From positions 1 to 64,000 of the forward strand of contig NZ_FOMK01000015.1 of the NCBI RefSeq assembly GCF_900112615.1: a stretch of DNA of 64,000 nt, read 5' to 3'. Position 1 is the first letter of the stretch. The number at the start of each line of letters is the position of its first letter. Positions 53,224 through 63,023 of this stretch are shown piece after piece. Source of the DNA: Chitinophaga sp. CF118 (GTDB lineage: Bacteria > Bacteroidota > Bacteroidia > Chitinophagales > Chitinophagaceae). A program made the translations under genes and the position numbers. Below the pieces are notes generated by a model. It ran no database searches and was not told the origin of the DNA. It worked only from the letters and a program-made list of their open reading frames with translations.

Positions 53224-54661
53224 AAATATCATCAATAGCTTTTGGAATATAGCGGACATTTTCCTGTATCCGGTGCTTTTTTTCGTGAGCACCTCTTTCT
53301 TTATCAAACACCTGGGACAGGCACAGTTCGGGATATGGATGCTGGTAAATACCATAGTGGTATCTATGCAGCTTTTTAATCTGGGTATAGGCAGTATGGT
53401 ATTGAAAAATATCGCCTTGTATACCGGAAAGCGGGATGAGGAAGGGAAAACTGGTACAATGAATAACGCGCTGAGCATTACCATTGTGCTGTTTGTATTT
53501 TCTATATTACTCTCACTTACAGGGTTTTTCCTGGTATCTCAGCATCATTTGTTTGAAATAGGAGAAGGTTACAGGCAGTTGTGCGCTAAAAGCTGCGGCC
53601 TTGCGGGATGTATAGTTGGGATAAAATTCTTCGAACAAATATTCACCAACTACTTCAAAGCATTAGAGCAATACAAAATTGCGGCACTGCTGGGAAGCGG
53701 GAACAGGTTGGGCGGATTATTGCTAAATGTGTTACTGCTTGCTATCTTTCCGCTTGATATTACGCAACTCCTGCTGGTAATAATAATTGTAAACGGTTTA
53801 TTTATCCCTTTTGCATTTGTGCTAATGAGGCGGAGTTTGCCGGGTTATTCATTTAAGTTCAACCTGAAAATTCCTAAACACGAAATATCATTTGCCGTGC
53901 TCACATGGCTGCAATCACTTGCTATTATTCTTACTTTCCAGTCGGACAGGTACTTAATAGTCAATTACTTCGGATTGATAGTATTGAGTTATTATGCACT
54001 TATTGCTACAATGTTCAATCATTTGCATATGGGACTCAGTGCTATTCTGCACTGGATCTCTCCCAAGTTTACAAAAATGCATGCACAGGAGCTGGATAGC
54101 CTGGACCTATATATGGCTGCAAGAAATGTAGTAACCAGCTGTGCTGTCATTTTCCTGCTTGTGCTCTATATTATCTATCCCTATATCTTCAAAATTATCC
54201 TGGGAACGGAAACCGCCAGTGAAGTGCATGAATACACTAAGTATTTCATTTCATTTGAATCATTCTTCGCCCTTAGTATTGTGCCTACCTACTATTTCAA
54301 TGCAGTAGGCCATGAGCGGACTTATTTATATTATGTGTTGTTTTTCTGCGTGCTTGCATTAACAGGCATGTTTGCCTGTATACATATATTTCATCAGCCG
54401 GTTGCTGTACTATACGGACTGATTGGGGCCTGTGCTGTAAGTATGATAGTATTGGAAATGATTCTGAACAAAATACTCACAGGCAGTTTCATGGTGCTGT
54501 CCTGCATTGTTCAGATGCTTCCCTCCTTTTTCCTTTCAGCATTTATATTCTTATCCAATCCTTTATTACAATGCGTGAGTATCCTGTTAGCGATCCTGAC
54601 ACTCTATCTCACACATTTAAGAGGTAACAGAAGTAAAATTTTATTATTGGTAAAATCGTGA
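53210..54661 (+). CDS. Polysaccharide flippase (Wzx/MATE-like), multi-pass
   Basis: 483 residues, about 12 hydrophobic segments across the length. The N-terminus (NSFWNIADIFLYPVLFFVST, FIKHLGQAQFGIWMLVNTIV) is typical of O-antigen/lipid-sugar flippases of the MOP superfamily. It moves undecaprenyl-linked glycan repeat units across the inner membrane. It overlaps the Wzz-like gene at the front and the next gene at the back (54658-54661). Confidence 0.88.
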   Translation: MFRNKNIINSFWNIADIFLYPVLFFVSTSFFIKHLGQAQFGIWMLVNTIVVSMQLFNLGIGSMVLKNIALYTGKRDEEGKTGTMNNALSITIVLFVFSILLSLTGFFLVSQHHLFEIGEGYRQLCAKSCGLAGCIVGIKFFEQIFTNYFKALEQYKIAALLGSGNRLGGLLLNVLLLAIFPLDITQLLLVIIIVNGLFIPFAFVLMRRSLPGYSFKFNLKIPKHEISFAVLTWLQSLAIILTFQSDRYLIVNYFGLIVLSYYALIATMFNHLHMGLSAILHWISPKFTKMHAQELDSLDLYMAARNVVTSCAVIFLLVLYIIYPYIFKIILGTETASEVHEYTKYFISFESFFALSIVPTYYFNAVGHERTYLYYVLFFCVLALTGMFACIHIFHQPVAVLYGLIGACAVSMIVLEMILNKILTGSFMVLSCIVQMLPSFFLSAFIFLSNPLLQCVSILLAILTLYLTHLRGNRSKILLLVKS

Positions 54662-55878
54662 GCAATTACAAAACATATCCTCTCTTTCTTTTCGTTGCAA
54701 TTGTGTATACGTTCTTTAACAGTGTACTATTGCCCGAGGGACTATATTATACTACCTTACTAACACCTTTCTTTTTTATTAATTTAATAAGACAAAAGTA
54801 TCTCAAATATTACTTTCACTTCCTTATCATTTCATTACTGTTTGCATGTATACAATTGCCAACTGTAGAATATCCGAAGGATTATATCGTATCGTTCGTG
54901 TTATTACAAACACTGGTTATGTTTGTACTCAATGCTTACCTGTTTTTTAAAACAGCGCATGCCACAGGCAACGTGTTTAAAAGTCTTGCTACCATAAATA
55001 TTGTATTGGTTCTGGTAGCTTTAATAACGCTGTTTATTCCATTCATCCGTCCTGTTCTTTGGTATTTACTTCCCATAAGTCCGGACATACCCATTATCCC
55101 GAGGTTAAAACTGTTCACTTTCGAAGCGTCTTATTATTCTCTGGTCATGTTTCCCATTGCCGGATATTATGCTTTAAAGAAAATACTGCTGAAAAGTGAA
55201 TATAATATCCTGTTCTTTACACTATGCCTTTCCTTATTGCTCAGTTTCTCTCTGGGGGTAATGATCACATCCTTTATCGGGATCATATTTGTCCTCTCGT
55301 TAAACATGGAGAAATTAAAGGGCAGGGTGAATATTACATTTTTAATGATAACATGCTGGGGAGTACTGGCAAGTTTGCTGGTGCTTTTTCTCTTTTACCG
55401 GCATAATCCGTTATTTGGAAGACTTCAAAATATTTATACAGGGAAAGACACTTCTGCAAGGGGGCGTATAACTGACTCATTTTATATTGCCTGGAATGTT
55501 ACGAAAACGAAATCGATATGGTTTGGTGCCGGATTAGGACAGTTTAAACATATAGGGAAGGAATTCTCCAACTACTTTTACTCCTATTCAAAAATCCCTG
55601 TAACAAGAGTTTACAACTCCGTGGCAGAAACATTTTGTATCTATGGAGCGCTGGGAGTAATACTCCGGTTTTATGCCATCATATATCTTTTCATAAAGAC
55701 AAAAGTCTGGGAAAACTACTACCGGCAATTGCTGTTCATATTTATTTTCATCTATCAGTTTACCGGTAGTTATCTTTTCAATCCTGCGGAGTACGTGATC
55801 TGGATCCTGGCATTTAGTCCGGCTTTATTCCCTCAGTTTAACAGAACAAATTTCATTCTTAATACAAAGCAGCTATGA
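54658..55878 (+). CDS. O-antigen polymerase/ligase-like membrane protein (Wzy type)
   Basis: GTG start within the overlap ATCGTGAG. 406 residues with about ten membrane segments and a periplasmic loop near the end (GKDTSARGRITDSFYIAWNV, FGAGLGQFKHIGKEFSNYFY), as in Wzy/WaaL proteins. It links glycan repeat units or attaches them to an acceptor. Family calls for these are weak at sequence level. Its stop overlaps the start of the next glycosyltransferase. Confidence 0.7.
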   Translation: MSNYKTYPLFLFVAIVYTFFNSVLLPEGLYYTTLLTPFFFINLIRQKYLKYYFHFLIISLLFACIQLPTVEYPKDYIVSFVLLQTLVMFVLNAYLFFKTAHATGNVFKSLATINIVLVLVALITLFIPFIRPVLWYLLPISPDIPIIPRLKLFTFEASYYSLVMFPIAGYYALKKILLKSEYNILFFTLCLSLLLSFSLGVMITSFIGIIFVLSLNMEKLKGRVNITFLMITCWGVLASLLVLFLFYRHNPLFGRLQNIYTGKDTSARGRITDSFYIAWNVTKTKSIWFGAGLGQFKHIGKEFSNYFYSYSKIPVTRVYNSVAETFCIYGALGVILRFYAIIYLFIKTKVWENYYRQLLFIFIFIYQFTGSYLFNPAEYVIWILAFSPALFPQFNRTNFILNTKQL

Positions 55879-56957
55879 GAGTGTTGTATATAAGTAGGGC
55901 CACATTATATTCCGCAAGAGGAGGCGATACTATTCAAATTGAGAATACAGCCAATGAACTGAGAAAGCTGAATATAACTGTTGATATTAAACTTTGTAAT
56001 GACAGGCATATTGACTACAGGCAATATGAGCTTATTCATTTCTTCAATATTATCCGTCCGGCAGATATTATTTTCCATATAGACAAGAGCAGGCTCCCCT
56101 TTGTCATCTCCCCTATCTATATGGATTATGCACAGATTCCAAAAGTGTACAAACAATTCATGTACAGGTTCCTGTCATTCTTCAAAAAGAATACACAGGA
56201 GTATTTTAAATGTTTAGCACGAAGTTTAAAAAATGGAGAACGGATTATGTCCTGGAAATACATATTCTATGGTCATAAAAGATCCATTGCATATATTTTG
56301 AAAGGATGTGCCTGTCTTCTTCCCAATTCTTTTAGCGAATATGAACGCCTGAAAAAGGATTTTAAAGAAGCCGGCACATTTGCAGTGATTCCCAATTCCA
56401 TCGATACGTCTATTTTTAATCAATTAGAATCTTTACAACGGGAGGATGCAGTAATATGTGTGGCGAGAATAGAACCCTCCAAGAACCAGCTGAATATTAT
56501 ACGGGCACTCAAAGAGGTGGATATACCATTGACCATCGTGGGTGATGCGGCGCCCAATCACCATGCCTATTACAATGAATGCCGGGAAAATGCTTACGAT
56601 AAAGTAACCTTTATCAACTACCAGGATCAGGAAACAATTGCAACATTATACAACAAACATAAAACCCATATTCTGGCCAGCTGGTTCGAAACAACCGGCT
56701 TAAGTTCCCTTGAGGCAGCGGCTTGTGGTTGCACACTTGTAATAAGTGATAAAGGGGATACCAGGGAATATTTTTCAGACAATGTTGAATACTGTGATCC
56801 GGGCGATTTGCAGAGTATAAGAACAGCGGTTCAGTATGCATTGAAAGCACCGGCGAACAATTCCTTCACGGATAAGATTGTTCTTCAGAACAACTGGACC
56901 GAAACTGCTATCAAAACGCTGGAGGCGTATAAAAAAGTTTGTTATGCAAGTAATTGA
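55875..56957 (+). CDS. Glycosyltransferase, GT4 family
   Basis: 360 residues; start MRVLYISRATLYSARGGDTI. GT-B fold with C-terminal pattern NSIDTSIFNQLESL, VARIEPSKNQLNIIRALKEV and the E-x7-E region FETTGLSSLEAAACG, which binds the nucleotide-sugar donor. No membrane segment; a peripheral inner-membrane enzyme of the glycan pathway. The following gene starts within its last codons. Confidence 0.88.
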   Translation: MRVLYISRATLYSARGGDTIQIENTANELRKLNITVDIKLCNDRHIDYRQYELIHFFNIIRPADIIFHIDKSRLPFVISPIYMDYAQIPKVYKQFMYRFLSFFKKNTQEYFKCLARSLKNGERIMSWKYIFYGHKRSIAYILKGCACLLPNSFSEYERLKKDFKEAGTFAVIPNSIDTSIFNQLESLQREDAVICVARIEPSKNQLNIIRALKEVDIPLTIVGDAAPNHHAYYNECRENAYDKVTFINYQDQETIATLYNKHKTHILASWFETTGLSSLEAAACGCTLVISDKGDTREYFSDNVEYCDPGDLQSIRTAVQYALKAPANNSFTDKIVLQNNWTETAIKTLEAYKKVCYASN

Positions 56958-58221
56958 ATCCAGGAAAGAAATCATTTTCAATAAACTGTATTTAATATTT
57001 ACGGGGTTATTGCTCATTTCCGCTATCCTGGGAGGGCGATTCGGCAGTATTAACAGCATCAGCACTATTGCTTTATTAGTGGTATGGATAGCTGAAGGAG
57101 ATTTCAGCACAAAGTGGAAACGCTTAAAAGGCAGTCCTCTTGTATATTTTACTACCTTTTATTTCCTGTTGTATGTATTGAGTATCTGGATTTCCAAAGA
57201 TAAAAACCAGGCGTTCAATCTGGTGCAAAGAGAATTTGTTATTCCGATAATATTTGCTTCTAAAAAAACATTTAAAAAGGAGCATATTTATTTCCTGCTA
57301 AAGCTGTTTGTGTATGGAACATTTGTATGGATGAGCCTCGCCAGCATTCTGGCAATGAAACAATATTTTACGAGCGGTGATGCTTCTGTATTTCTATATC
57401 ATGCGCTGGCATATAATGTTGAATCGTCTGCCATCTTCGCATCTATGTTATGTGTGATAAGTGTTGCGGTCATTTTATTTGTTCCGGCTTCTGCCAGATG
57501 GAAAATAGTCATGTATGTTTTCTTTACCATCTGGCTGCTCCTGCTTTCTTCCAGAATGTTCCTGTTCATACATCTTGTAATTTCAGCAGTTAATTTGTTC
57601 ACTTACCTTCCCAGAAAGTACAGGGCCATTCCTGTTGGCGGCATTTTCGCTATCGTAGCACTTTTAACCTTTACCAATAATCCTGTTAAAAGCAGGTTCC
57701 AGGAACTGGAGTTATTTCATACTTCCTATCTCACTCAGCCAACGTTTAACGAAGGCATCTATTTCGACGGACTAAGCCTGCGGCTGATCTATATACGCTT
57801 CTCATCCGAAATAATGAGAGAGCATAATAGTTATCTGTTGGGCGTAGGCACTGGCGATGCAGCAAATCTGTTGCGGGATAAGATCCGTGCCTATCATATG
57901 CATATTGGTGATGGCAGTAATTCCGAGAAAGGAGGATATCTTCAGTATTCCTTTCATAATGTATACCTGGAAAGTTTTGTATCATTTGGCATTATAGGAT
58001 TGCTGGCAGTCTTAATGTTATACGGATATATAGGTTATGCCGGAATAAAGAACAGGATGGCTTTGTTAAGGGACATGTGTATCATTATTTTCCTCAGCTC
58101 ATTTACAGACGTGATCGTTATTAATGATCAGTGCGATCTTTCATTAATATTAACCGTCTGCTGTCTTTCTATAACACTTATCCAGACAGATAAAAACAAG
58201 TATAGTGAACAGCATCTATAA
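56944..58221 (+). CDS. O-antigen ligase/polymerase family membrane protein (WaaL/Wzy-C type)
   Basis: From the ATG at 56944 (14-nt overlap with the GT4 stop) the protein is 425 residues; an upstream Met at 56878 would overlap far more. About ten membrane segments and the Wzy_C loop LLGVGTGDAANLLRDKI ... HNVYLESFVSFGIIGLL, with the conserved G-x-G and H-N-x-Y/F, are visible. The second such protein in the locus; one may be the polymerase and the other the ligase. Confidence 0.85.
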   Translation: MQVIESRKEIIFNKLYLIFTGLLLISAILGGRFGSINSISTIALLVVWIAEGDFSTKWKRLKGSPLVYFTTFYFLLYVLSIWISKDKNQAFNLVQREFVIPIIFASKKTFKKEHIYFLLKLFVYGTFVWMSLASILAMKQYFTSGDASVFLYHALAYNVESSAIFASMLCVISVAVILFVPASARWKIVMYVFFTIWLLLLSSRMFLFIHLVISAVNLFTYLPRKYRAIPVGGIFAIVALLTFTNNPVKSRFQELELFHTSYLTQPTFNEGIYFDGLSLRLIYIRFSSEIMREHNSYLLGVGTGDAANLLRDKIRAYHMHIGDGSNSEKGGYLQYSFHNVYLESFVSFGIIGLLAVLMLYGYIGYAGIKNRMALLRDMCIIIFLSSFTDVIVINDQCDLSLILTVCCLSITLIQTDKNKYSEQHL

Positions 58222-59854
58222 AAATATTATCCGTGTCCTCACATCCGGGGAGAGAAAGCAGGTAAAAGTGTTTATTGTGTTAAACACGTTCATCAGTTTA
58301 CTGGATATATTTTGCATTATATATTTATTGTTTGTCTTAAAATTTTATACGGAAAGTAATGCCTCTTTTTTGAGTGATAGTCGTTTGTTTGCCGATAAGA
58401 ATTCTGTAATGCCTGCGATATTGCTCTTACTCATTTTTTCTGTTAAGAATATTATGGGGCATTGGGTATATCAATCCCAGGTGAAATTCATCACACGTAT
58501 TGCTCAAAGGCTTTCTACAGAAAACCTGACTAACTATCTGAATGGCGATTTCAGAAACTTTGCCAATGAAGATTCTGCTGTGTTTGTCAGCAAGATCATT
58601 CATCAGCCCACAGAGTTTGCGCAATATGTTTTGCTCAATTTCCAATTGATCATTACAGAATGTGTGATGGTTAGCTTGTCAGTAATTACTTTACTGGTAT
58701 ATAACGGAAAGTTATTCCTGGTAGCCACTGTTGCCCTGTTACCGCCGATATTCTTATTGGTGTTCCTTACAAAAAGAAGATTAAAGAACATTAAAAAGAA
58801 TATCAAAACTATTGTAGAACAATCTTTACAATACCTGCGTGAGGCGCTATCGGGATTTGTGGAGAGCAATATCTTTGATAAGAACAGGTTCTTTATAAAC
58901 CGGCATACGACAGTGCAGGCAGAGCTGGGTAAGAAGATTTCAAGTATGCAGATAACGCAGGATTTACCTGCACGGTTCTTTGAAGTGTTTGCCATACTGG
59001 GATTATTTATATTAATTGTTGCGATAAAGTTTTCCGGCACAATGGGCAATGCATATATAGTATTATTAGGCACTTTTATGGCAGCAGCTTATAAAATCAT
59101 TCCTGGTATCTCAAAGATTATTAACTTAAACAACCAGTTACGGACATATCAGCATACAATCATGGATACGGCCAATACCCCTGAACAATCAGTTCTTACA
59201 ATAACAGATAAAATAACTTCCATTACAGTTCAAAATGTAAGTTTCTCGTACAATGGAACTAAAATCCTCCATCGTTTAAATACCACCATTCATACAGGTG
59301 CATTGTCCGGAATCAGCGGCGATTCAGGAAAAGGGAAAACAACTATGCTTAACCTGATAGCGGGTTTCCTGCAGCCGGAACAAGGAAGCATTTTATTTAA
59401 TAGTGAGAGCAGGAAATATCTTCCTTTCTGGAGCCAAATCTCTTACGTAAAGCAAGATCCGTTTATTTTACACGCATCCGTTCTGGATAATATTGTTTTG
59501 TTCGACGAACAATACGATGCTGATAAATTAAATGAAGTGCTGGAAGTTACCGGACTAAGCTTTCCGGAAGGCATCCGGAAGATGGTAATGGAAGGAGGAA
59601 AGAATATAAGTGGCGGTCAGCGTCAGCGTATTGCTTTGGCAAGGGCCTTATATAAAAATGCAACTGTTCTATTGCTGGATGAACCCTTTAGCGAGTTGGA
59701 CGAAGCTTCTGAAATAGCGATAATGCAATATTTAAGGAAACTGGCAGAATCAGGGAAGATCATTTTACTCATCTCACACAACCCAAAAAGCCTTGATTAT
59801 TGTCATACTATAATTAACCTCAACGCTCATTGTCGTACTGAAAAAGTTTCATGA
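58205..59854 (+). CDS. ABC exporter, fused permease and ATPase (MsbA-like)
   Basis: 549 residues; GTG start at 58205, overlapping the previous stop. An N-terminal six-helix permease (about 20-310) and a C-terminal nucleotide-binding domain from about 335: Walker A SGDSGKGKTTML, signature ISGGQRQRIALARAL, Walker B TVLLLDEPFSELDE, and the H-loop SHNPKS. Half-transporter that works as a dimer, likely exporting a lipid or glycan intermediate. Its end overlaps the convergent GT4 gene by 35 nt. Confidence 0.92.
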   Translation: MNSIYKNIIRVLTSGERKQVKVFIVLNTFISLLDIFCIIYLLFVLKFYTESNASFLSDSRLFADKNSVMPAILLLLIFSVKNIMGHWVYQSQVKFITRIAQRLSTENLTNYLNGDFRNFANEDSAVFVSKIIHQPTEFAQYVLLNFQLIITECVMVSLSVITLLVYNGKLFLVATVALLPPIFLLVFLTKRRLKNIKKNIKTIVEQSLQYLREALSGFVESNIFDKNRFFINRHTTVQAELGKKISSMQITQDLPARFFEVFAILGLFILIVAIKFSGTMGNAYIVLLGTFMAAAYKIIPGISKIINLNNQLRTYQHTIMDTANTPEQSVLTITDKITSITVQNVSFSYNGTKILHRLNTTIHTGALSGISGDSGKGKTTMLNLIAGFLQPEQGSILFNSESRKYLPFWSQISYVKQDPFILHASVLDNIVLFDEQYDADKLNEVLEVTGLSFPEGIRKMVMEGGKNISGGQRQRIALARALYKNATVLLLDEPFSELDEASEIAIMQYLRKLAESGKIILLISHNPKSLDYCHTIINLNAHCRTEKVS

Positions 59855-60887
59855 ACTGTTTTGCGGAATCATTCATATCAAACGGTAGCACTGATGAGTA
59901 AACAGTATTATCGTGCCGGAGTAGTTCCAATGCCCTGGTTATCATCTCTTCCTTTGTGGAAACAATATGCCAATGCGGGATTGGTTTGTTCATTGGTTTT
60001 GTGAAGCTGATCACATGCGCTCCTGCATACAAAGCCTCAATACATACATTGCCAAAACCTTCATAGTTTGAGGTATGCAAAAACACTTTTGTTCTTTTCA
60101 TCAGGCGCAGCACTTCTTTCTGAGGTATTGAACCGGTGAGGGTAAGATCATCTTCCAGGTCCAATTTTTCTATTTTCCCATCTATCCTTCCCCGCTCAGA
60201 CCCATCTCCACATAAAATGGCTTTGATATGCAATTGTTCTTTAATTGCTGCCACCACCTCCACAAAAACATCGTATTGTTTTAGGGGCGACAAACTTCCC
60301 GCGCCAAGTATATCGATCGTTCGTTCCTCATGATCTTTATCAAACAGTTGAGTATCTATCGCATCAGGGATCAGATGCGCCGGGAGAATACCATGATTCT
60401 TATGAAATTCATTCAGCAGGAAGTCCGACATGGCAACCAGTTCCGACGGTTCCGGGCGGATACGTTTTACAAATTTATTCCAGGGCCTTGCATCTTGTCC
60501 GCATATCCAGCAATAATGCTTTAACCGGTATAACTTTGAAAAATAATGCGCTATAAAAGCACATTCTGCACACCAGAAACTAAGCAGCCCGACAATGTGT
60601 TTCTTCTTTTTCAGATGGAATAACGTCTTAAAAACCTTCAGCCACAACAGCCAGTTACGCATACCGCCTTTATTCTCTCCAGAGAATGGTATCACCAGGT
60701 TCCCATTCCAGGTATAACGATCACGGCTTACAGGAAACTGAAAAGTAAGAATGATAATTTCCAGTTCGGGGAAGTTTCTGTTCAGCGCTCTTATTAAGCT
60801 TTGCTTTGCCGGAAGCCATATAGACTCTTCTTCCGACTCGTTTGCCGGAAATGCAGGTGTTAATATGATGAGCGTTTTCCTATTCAA
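59820..60887 (-). CDS. Glycosyltransferase, GT4 family
   Basis: 355 residues (MNRKTLIILTPAFPANESEE). GT-B pattern with GAGSLSPLKQYDVFVEVVAA, LCGDGSERGRIDGKIEKLDL and the donor site NYEGFGNVCIEALYAG. First nucleotide-sugar transferase of the minus-strand block; its start overlaps the GT9 stop by 8 nt, while its 3' end overlaps the convergent ABC gene. Confidence 0.88.
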   Translation of the reverse strand: MNRKTLIILTPAFPANESEEESIWLPAKQSLIRALNRNFPELEIIILTFQFPVSRDRYTWNGNLVIPFSGENKGGMRNWLLWLKVFKTLFHLKKKKHIVGLLSFWCAECAFIAHYFSKLYRLKHYCWICGQDARPWNKFVKRIRPEPSELVAMSDFLLNEFHKNHGILPAHLIPDAIDTQLFDKDHEERTIDILGAGSLSPLKQYDVFVEVVAAIKEQLHIKAILCGDGSERGRIDGKIEKLDLEDDLTLTGSIPQKEVLRLMKRTKVFLHTSNYEGFGNVCIEALYAGAHVISFTKPMNKPIPHWHIVSTKEEMITRALELLRHDNTVYSSVLPFDMNDSAKQFMKLFQYDNER

Positions 60888-61899
60888 TTGAACTGATAAA
60901 TGCTTTTGTTTTTTGAAAGACTATTTCCGGTGTATATCTTGTAAGGCAATGCACATCGTTGAATTTACAGGTTTCCAGCATACAATTACCACATGGCAGA
61001 TCGTCCGAGCTGAATACGAGGGCGTTTTTATTTTGCGGTGTTACCCAATCGCTCCTGGTAGAACCGAGTAATACCACTGTCGGTTTATCCGAAACCCAGG
61101 ACATATGCATTAATCCTGAATCTTCGGACAGCATGAACTGGCATTGCTGAATAATCCTGAAACCTTCGCTGGGTGAAGTATTATCAATCATATAAAGCAG
61201 CTTATCTCCCAGTTTTTCTTTGAGGTAGTCTGCCTTTTCTTTGATGAACTTTATACCAAGTGCTATGAATTGTGTATCAGGGAATTCCTGCAACCATAAT
61301 CTGGCAAAGGCCACATAATTATCCATATCCCAGTTGCGCGTACCGAATGCACCCGCAGGATTAAGGATCACCAATTTACTCTTTCCATCCCAGCCACATT
61401 CTTTTAGTAATTTATCTTGTTGGAAAGCAGATGGTTTAAAGCGATAGCCAGCATCAAGGAAATTGTTTCCCAAACCAACAGATTCAATGGTACGCCTGGT
61501 ACGCTCACCCGCAGCAAGAGCAGAATACCTGTCGAATTCGGTCCACGCTTTGGGCTGTAAGATCTTTCTCACAAATCTGCTGATACGGTTGTTCTGAAGA
61601 TCAATGATCACATCGTATCTTCTGAAGAATAACCGGGGCAGCAATAAACAGGCAGATACAAATTGCTTTTTAAAGTTTCTTTTCCCACCAATAGAAAATA
61701 CATGATCGAAGAGTAAGAGGTCTTTGGGAATAGGATCTACTTCTTTCCTTGTCAGGAAGTCCAATTGCGTCCCTTCAGGTAAAGTGTTGCGCAATGCCTG
61801 TAAATACGGAAGTGTGATAACCGTATCGCCCATTGCCTGTAAACGAATAGCCAGCACCCTTTGGGGAGCCGTCTTCCTCTCCCATTTTTTAATCGACAT
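60880..61899 (-). CDS. GT9-family (heptosyltransferase-like) glycosyltransferase
   Basis: 339 residues with the GT9 N-terminal motif VLAIRLQAMGDTVITLPYLQ, then VILNPAGAFGTRNWDMDNYV and LSEDSGLMHMSWVSDKPTVV (ADP-heptose-type donor region). A Cys-rich end (CGNCMLETCKFNDVHC) may bind metal. GT9 enzymes extend LPS cores. Stop overlaps the next gene start, start overlaps the amidohydrolase stop at 61889, so it is one operon. Confidence 0.9.
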   Translation of the reverse strand: MSIKKWERKTAPQRVLAIRLQAMGDTVITLPYLQALRNTLPEGTQLDFLTRKEVDPIPKDLLLFDHVFSIGGKRNFKKQFVSACLLLPRLFFRRYDVIIDLQNNRISRFVRKILQPKAWTEFDRYSALAAGERTRRTIESVGLGNNFLDAGYRFKPSAFQQDKLLKECGWDGKSKLVILNPAGAFGTRNWDMDNYVAFARLWLQEFPDTQFIALGIKFIKEKADYLKEKLGDKLLYMIDNTSPSEGFRIIQQCQFMLSEDSGLMHMSWVSDKPTVVLLGSTRSDWVTPQNKNALVFSSDDLPCGNCMLETCKFNDVHCLTRYTPEIVFQKTKAFISSIE

Positions 61900-63019
61900 C
61901 TATTGGTAATTTAATTGCCGGTATATGTCTTCTTATTTCTTTTATTAATGCCGGAACATCCCCGATAACGTATTTCTTCACATTATTTACGTAAATAACG
62001 GAATAGTGTGGAATATTACCCAGTTGCGTCAGCATTGAAGCATCGAATAAAACAATCTTACCCTTATGAAGTATTAGCTGGATATCTTCCGGATTAGTTG
62101 AAAAGAAACTATCCCTGTTTCCTTTTGCAATAACCAGGTCAGCATAATATCCTTCCTTTATCAATCCCGTTTTCTCTAATTGCCATACATCCGCAGCTCC
62201 CTCTGTTACCGCATTTATTAATTCAGTGTCGCTTAGCATTTTTGTTGCCCTTGCCAGTCGCAGGTGCTCCCAGATATTCCAGTTGGCCGAAACAGTCGCG
62301 TCTGTACCGAACAGAATTTTTGTGAATGATTTAAGTTTATCAATCCTGGCCGTTGCATTCAACAGGAAGTGGTTTGAATCCGGGCACCAGACTAATGCCT
62401 CAAATTTTTCCGCCTGCCGTTCATTCATGGCCACGCCGTGTATAGCAATCAGTTTACGACGAAAAATGTTCCATTTCAGTAGTTCATCGATCTCGTTACA
62501 GGACGCAATGTCCGTGCCCTCCCCTGCATGGATCACAAAAGGCTGATTACCTGCAAAAGGTTTATTCAATCTTCGCTTCCAGTGTTTTTCCAATTTCACT
62601 GAATGTAAAGAAGTGCATTGGGAAAATATGGTAATTAAATTTTCAGGAGCAGTTAGCTTTTCTCCATGTTGTACAACAGTCGTAACACCGGCAATCAGAT
62701 TCTTATAAACACCCCATTTTGTACGCAGTTCTTTGGGGATGTTTTGCACCTGTTCGATGATTTCATTATTCTGCTGATGGATATCAGGGCCCCATTCCAG
62801 GTAATTCTTATAAATATGGTTGCCCAGCTGTGGAAACAGGTTATAATCCAGATGATCGTGAGAATTTATTAATCCCGGGAAAACGAAGCAATCTTTAAAA
62901 TAGATATTCCTTTCTATTGGGTTGTTATCATAGGGAGAAAAGATCTCTCCAATTTTATTCTCCCGAATAAAAATATTGCTGTAATCTCCGTTCATCAATT
63001 GTAATCCATGTAAAATCAT
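61889..63019 (-). CDS. Amidohydrolase-superfamily protein (guanine/cytosine-deaminase-like)
   Basis: The start at 63019 gives 376 residues (MILHGLQLMNGDYSNIFIRE); a Met at 63121 would overlap the upstream gene heavily. Metal-binding HxH in GLINSHDHLDY, then VVQHGEKLT, VIHAGEGTDIAS, AIHGVAMNERQ and FGTDATVSANWN (last Asp). This matches the amidohydrolase fold that deaminates or hydrolyses rings or amides. Finding it between glycosyltransferases is unusual. The substrate is unknown and may be an amide-bearing sugar or nucleobase. Confidence 0.85.
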   Translation of the reverse strand: MILHGLQLMNGDYSNIFIRENKIGEIFSPYDNNPIERNIYFKDCFVFPGLINSHDHLDYNLFPQLGNHIYKNYLEWGPDIHQQNNEIIEQVQNIPKELRTKWGVYKNLIAGVTTVVQHGEKLTAPENLITIFSQCTSLHSVKLEKHWKRRLNKPFAGNQPFVIHAGEGTDIASCNEIDELLKWNIFRRKLIAIHGVAMNERQAEKFEALVWCPDSNHFLLNATARIDKLKSFTKILFGTDATVSANWNIWEHLRLARATKMLSDTELINAVTEGAADVWQLEKTGLIKEGYYADLVIAKGNRDSFFSTNPEDIQLILHKGKIVLFDASMLTQLGNIPHYSVIYVNNVKKYVIGDVPALIKEIRRHIPAIKLPIDVD

Positions 63020-63023
63020 CAGC

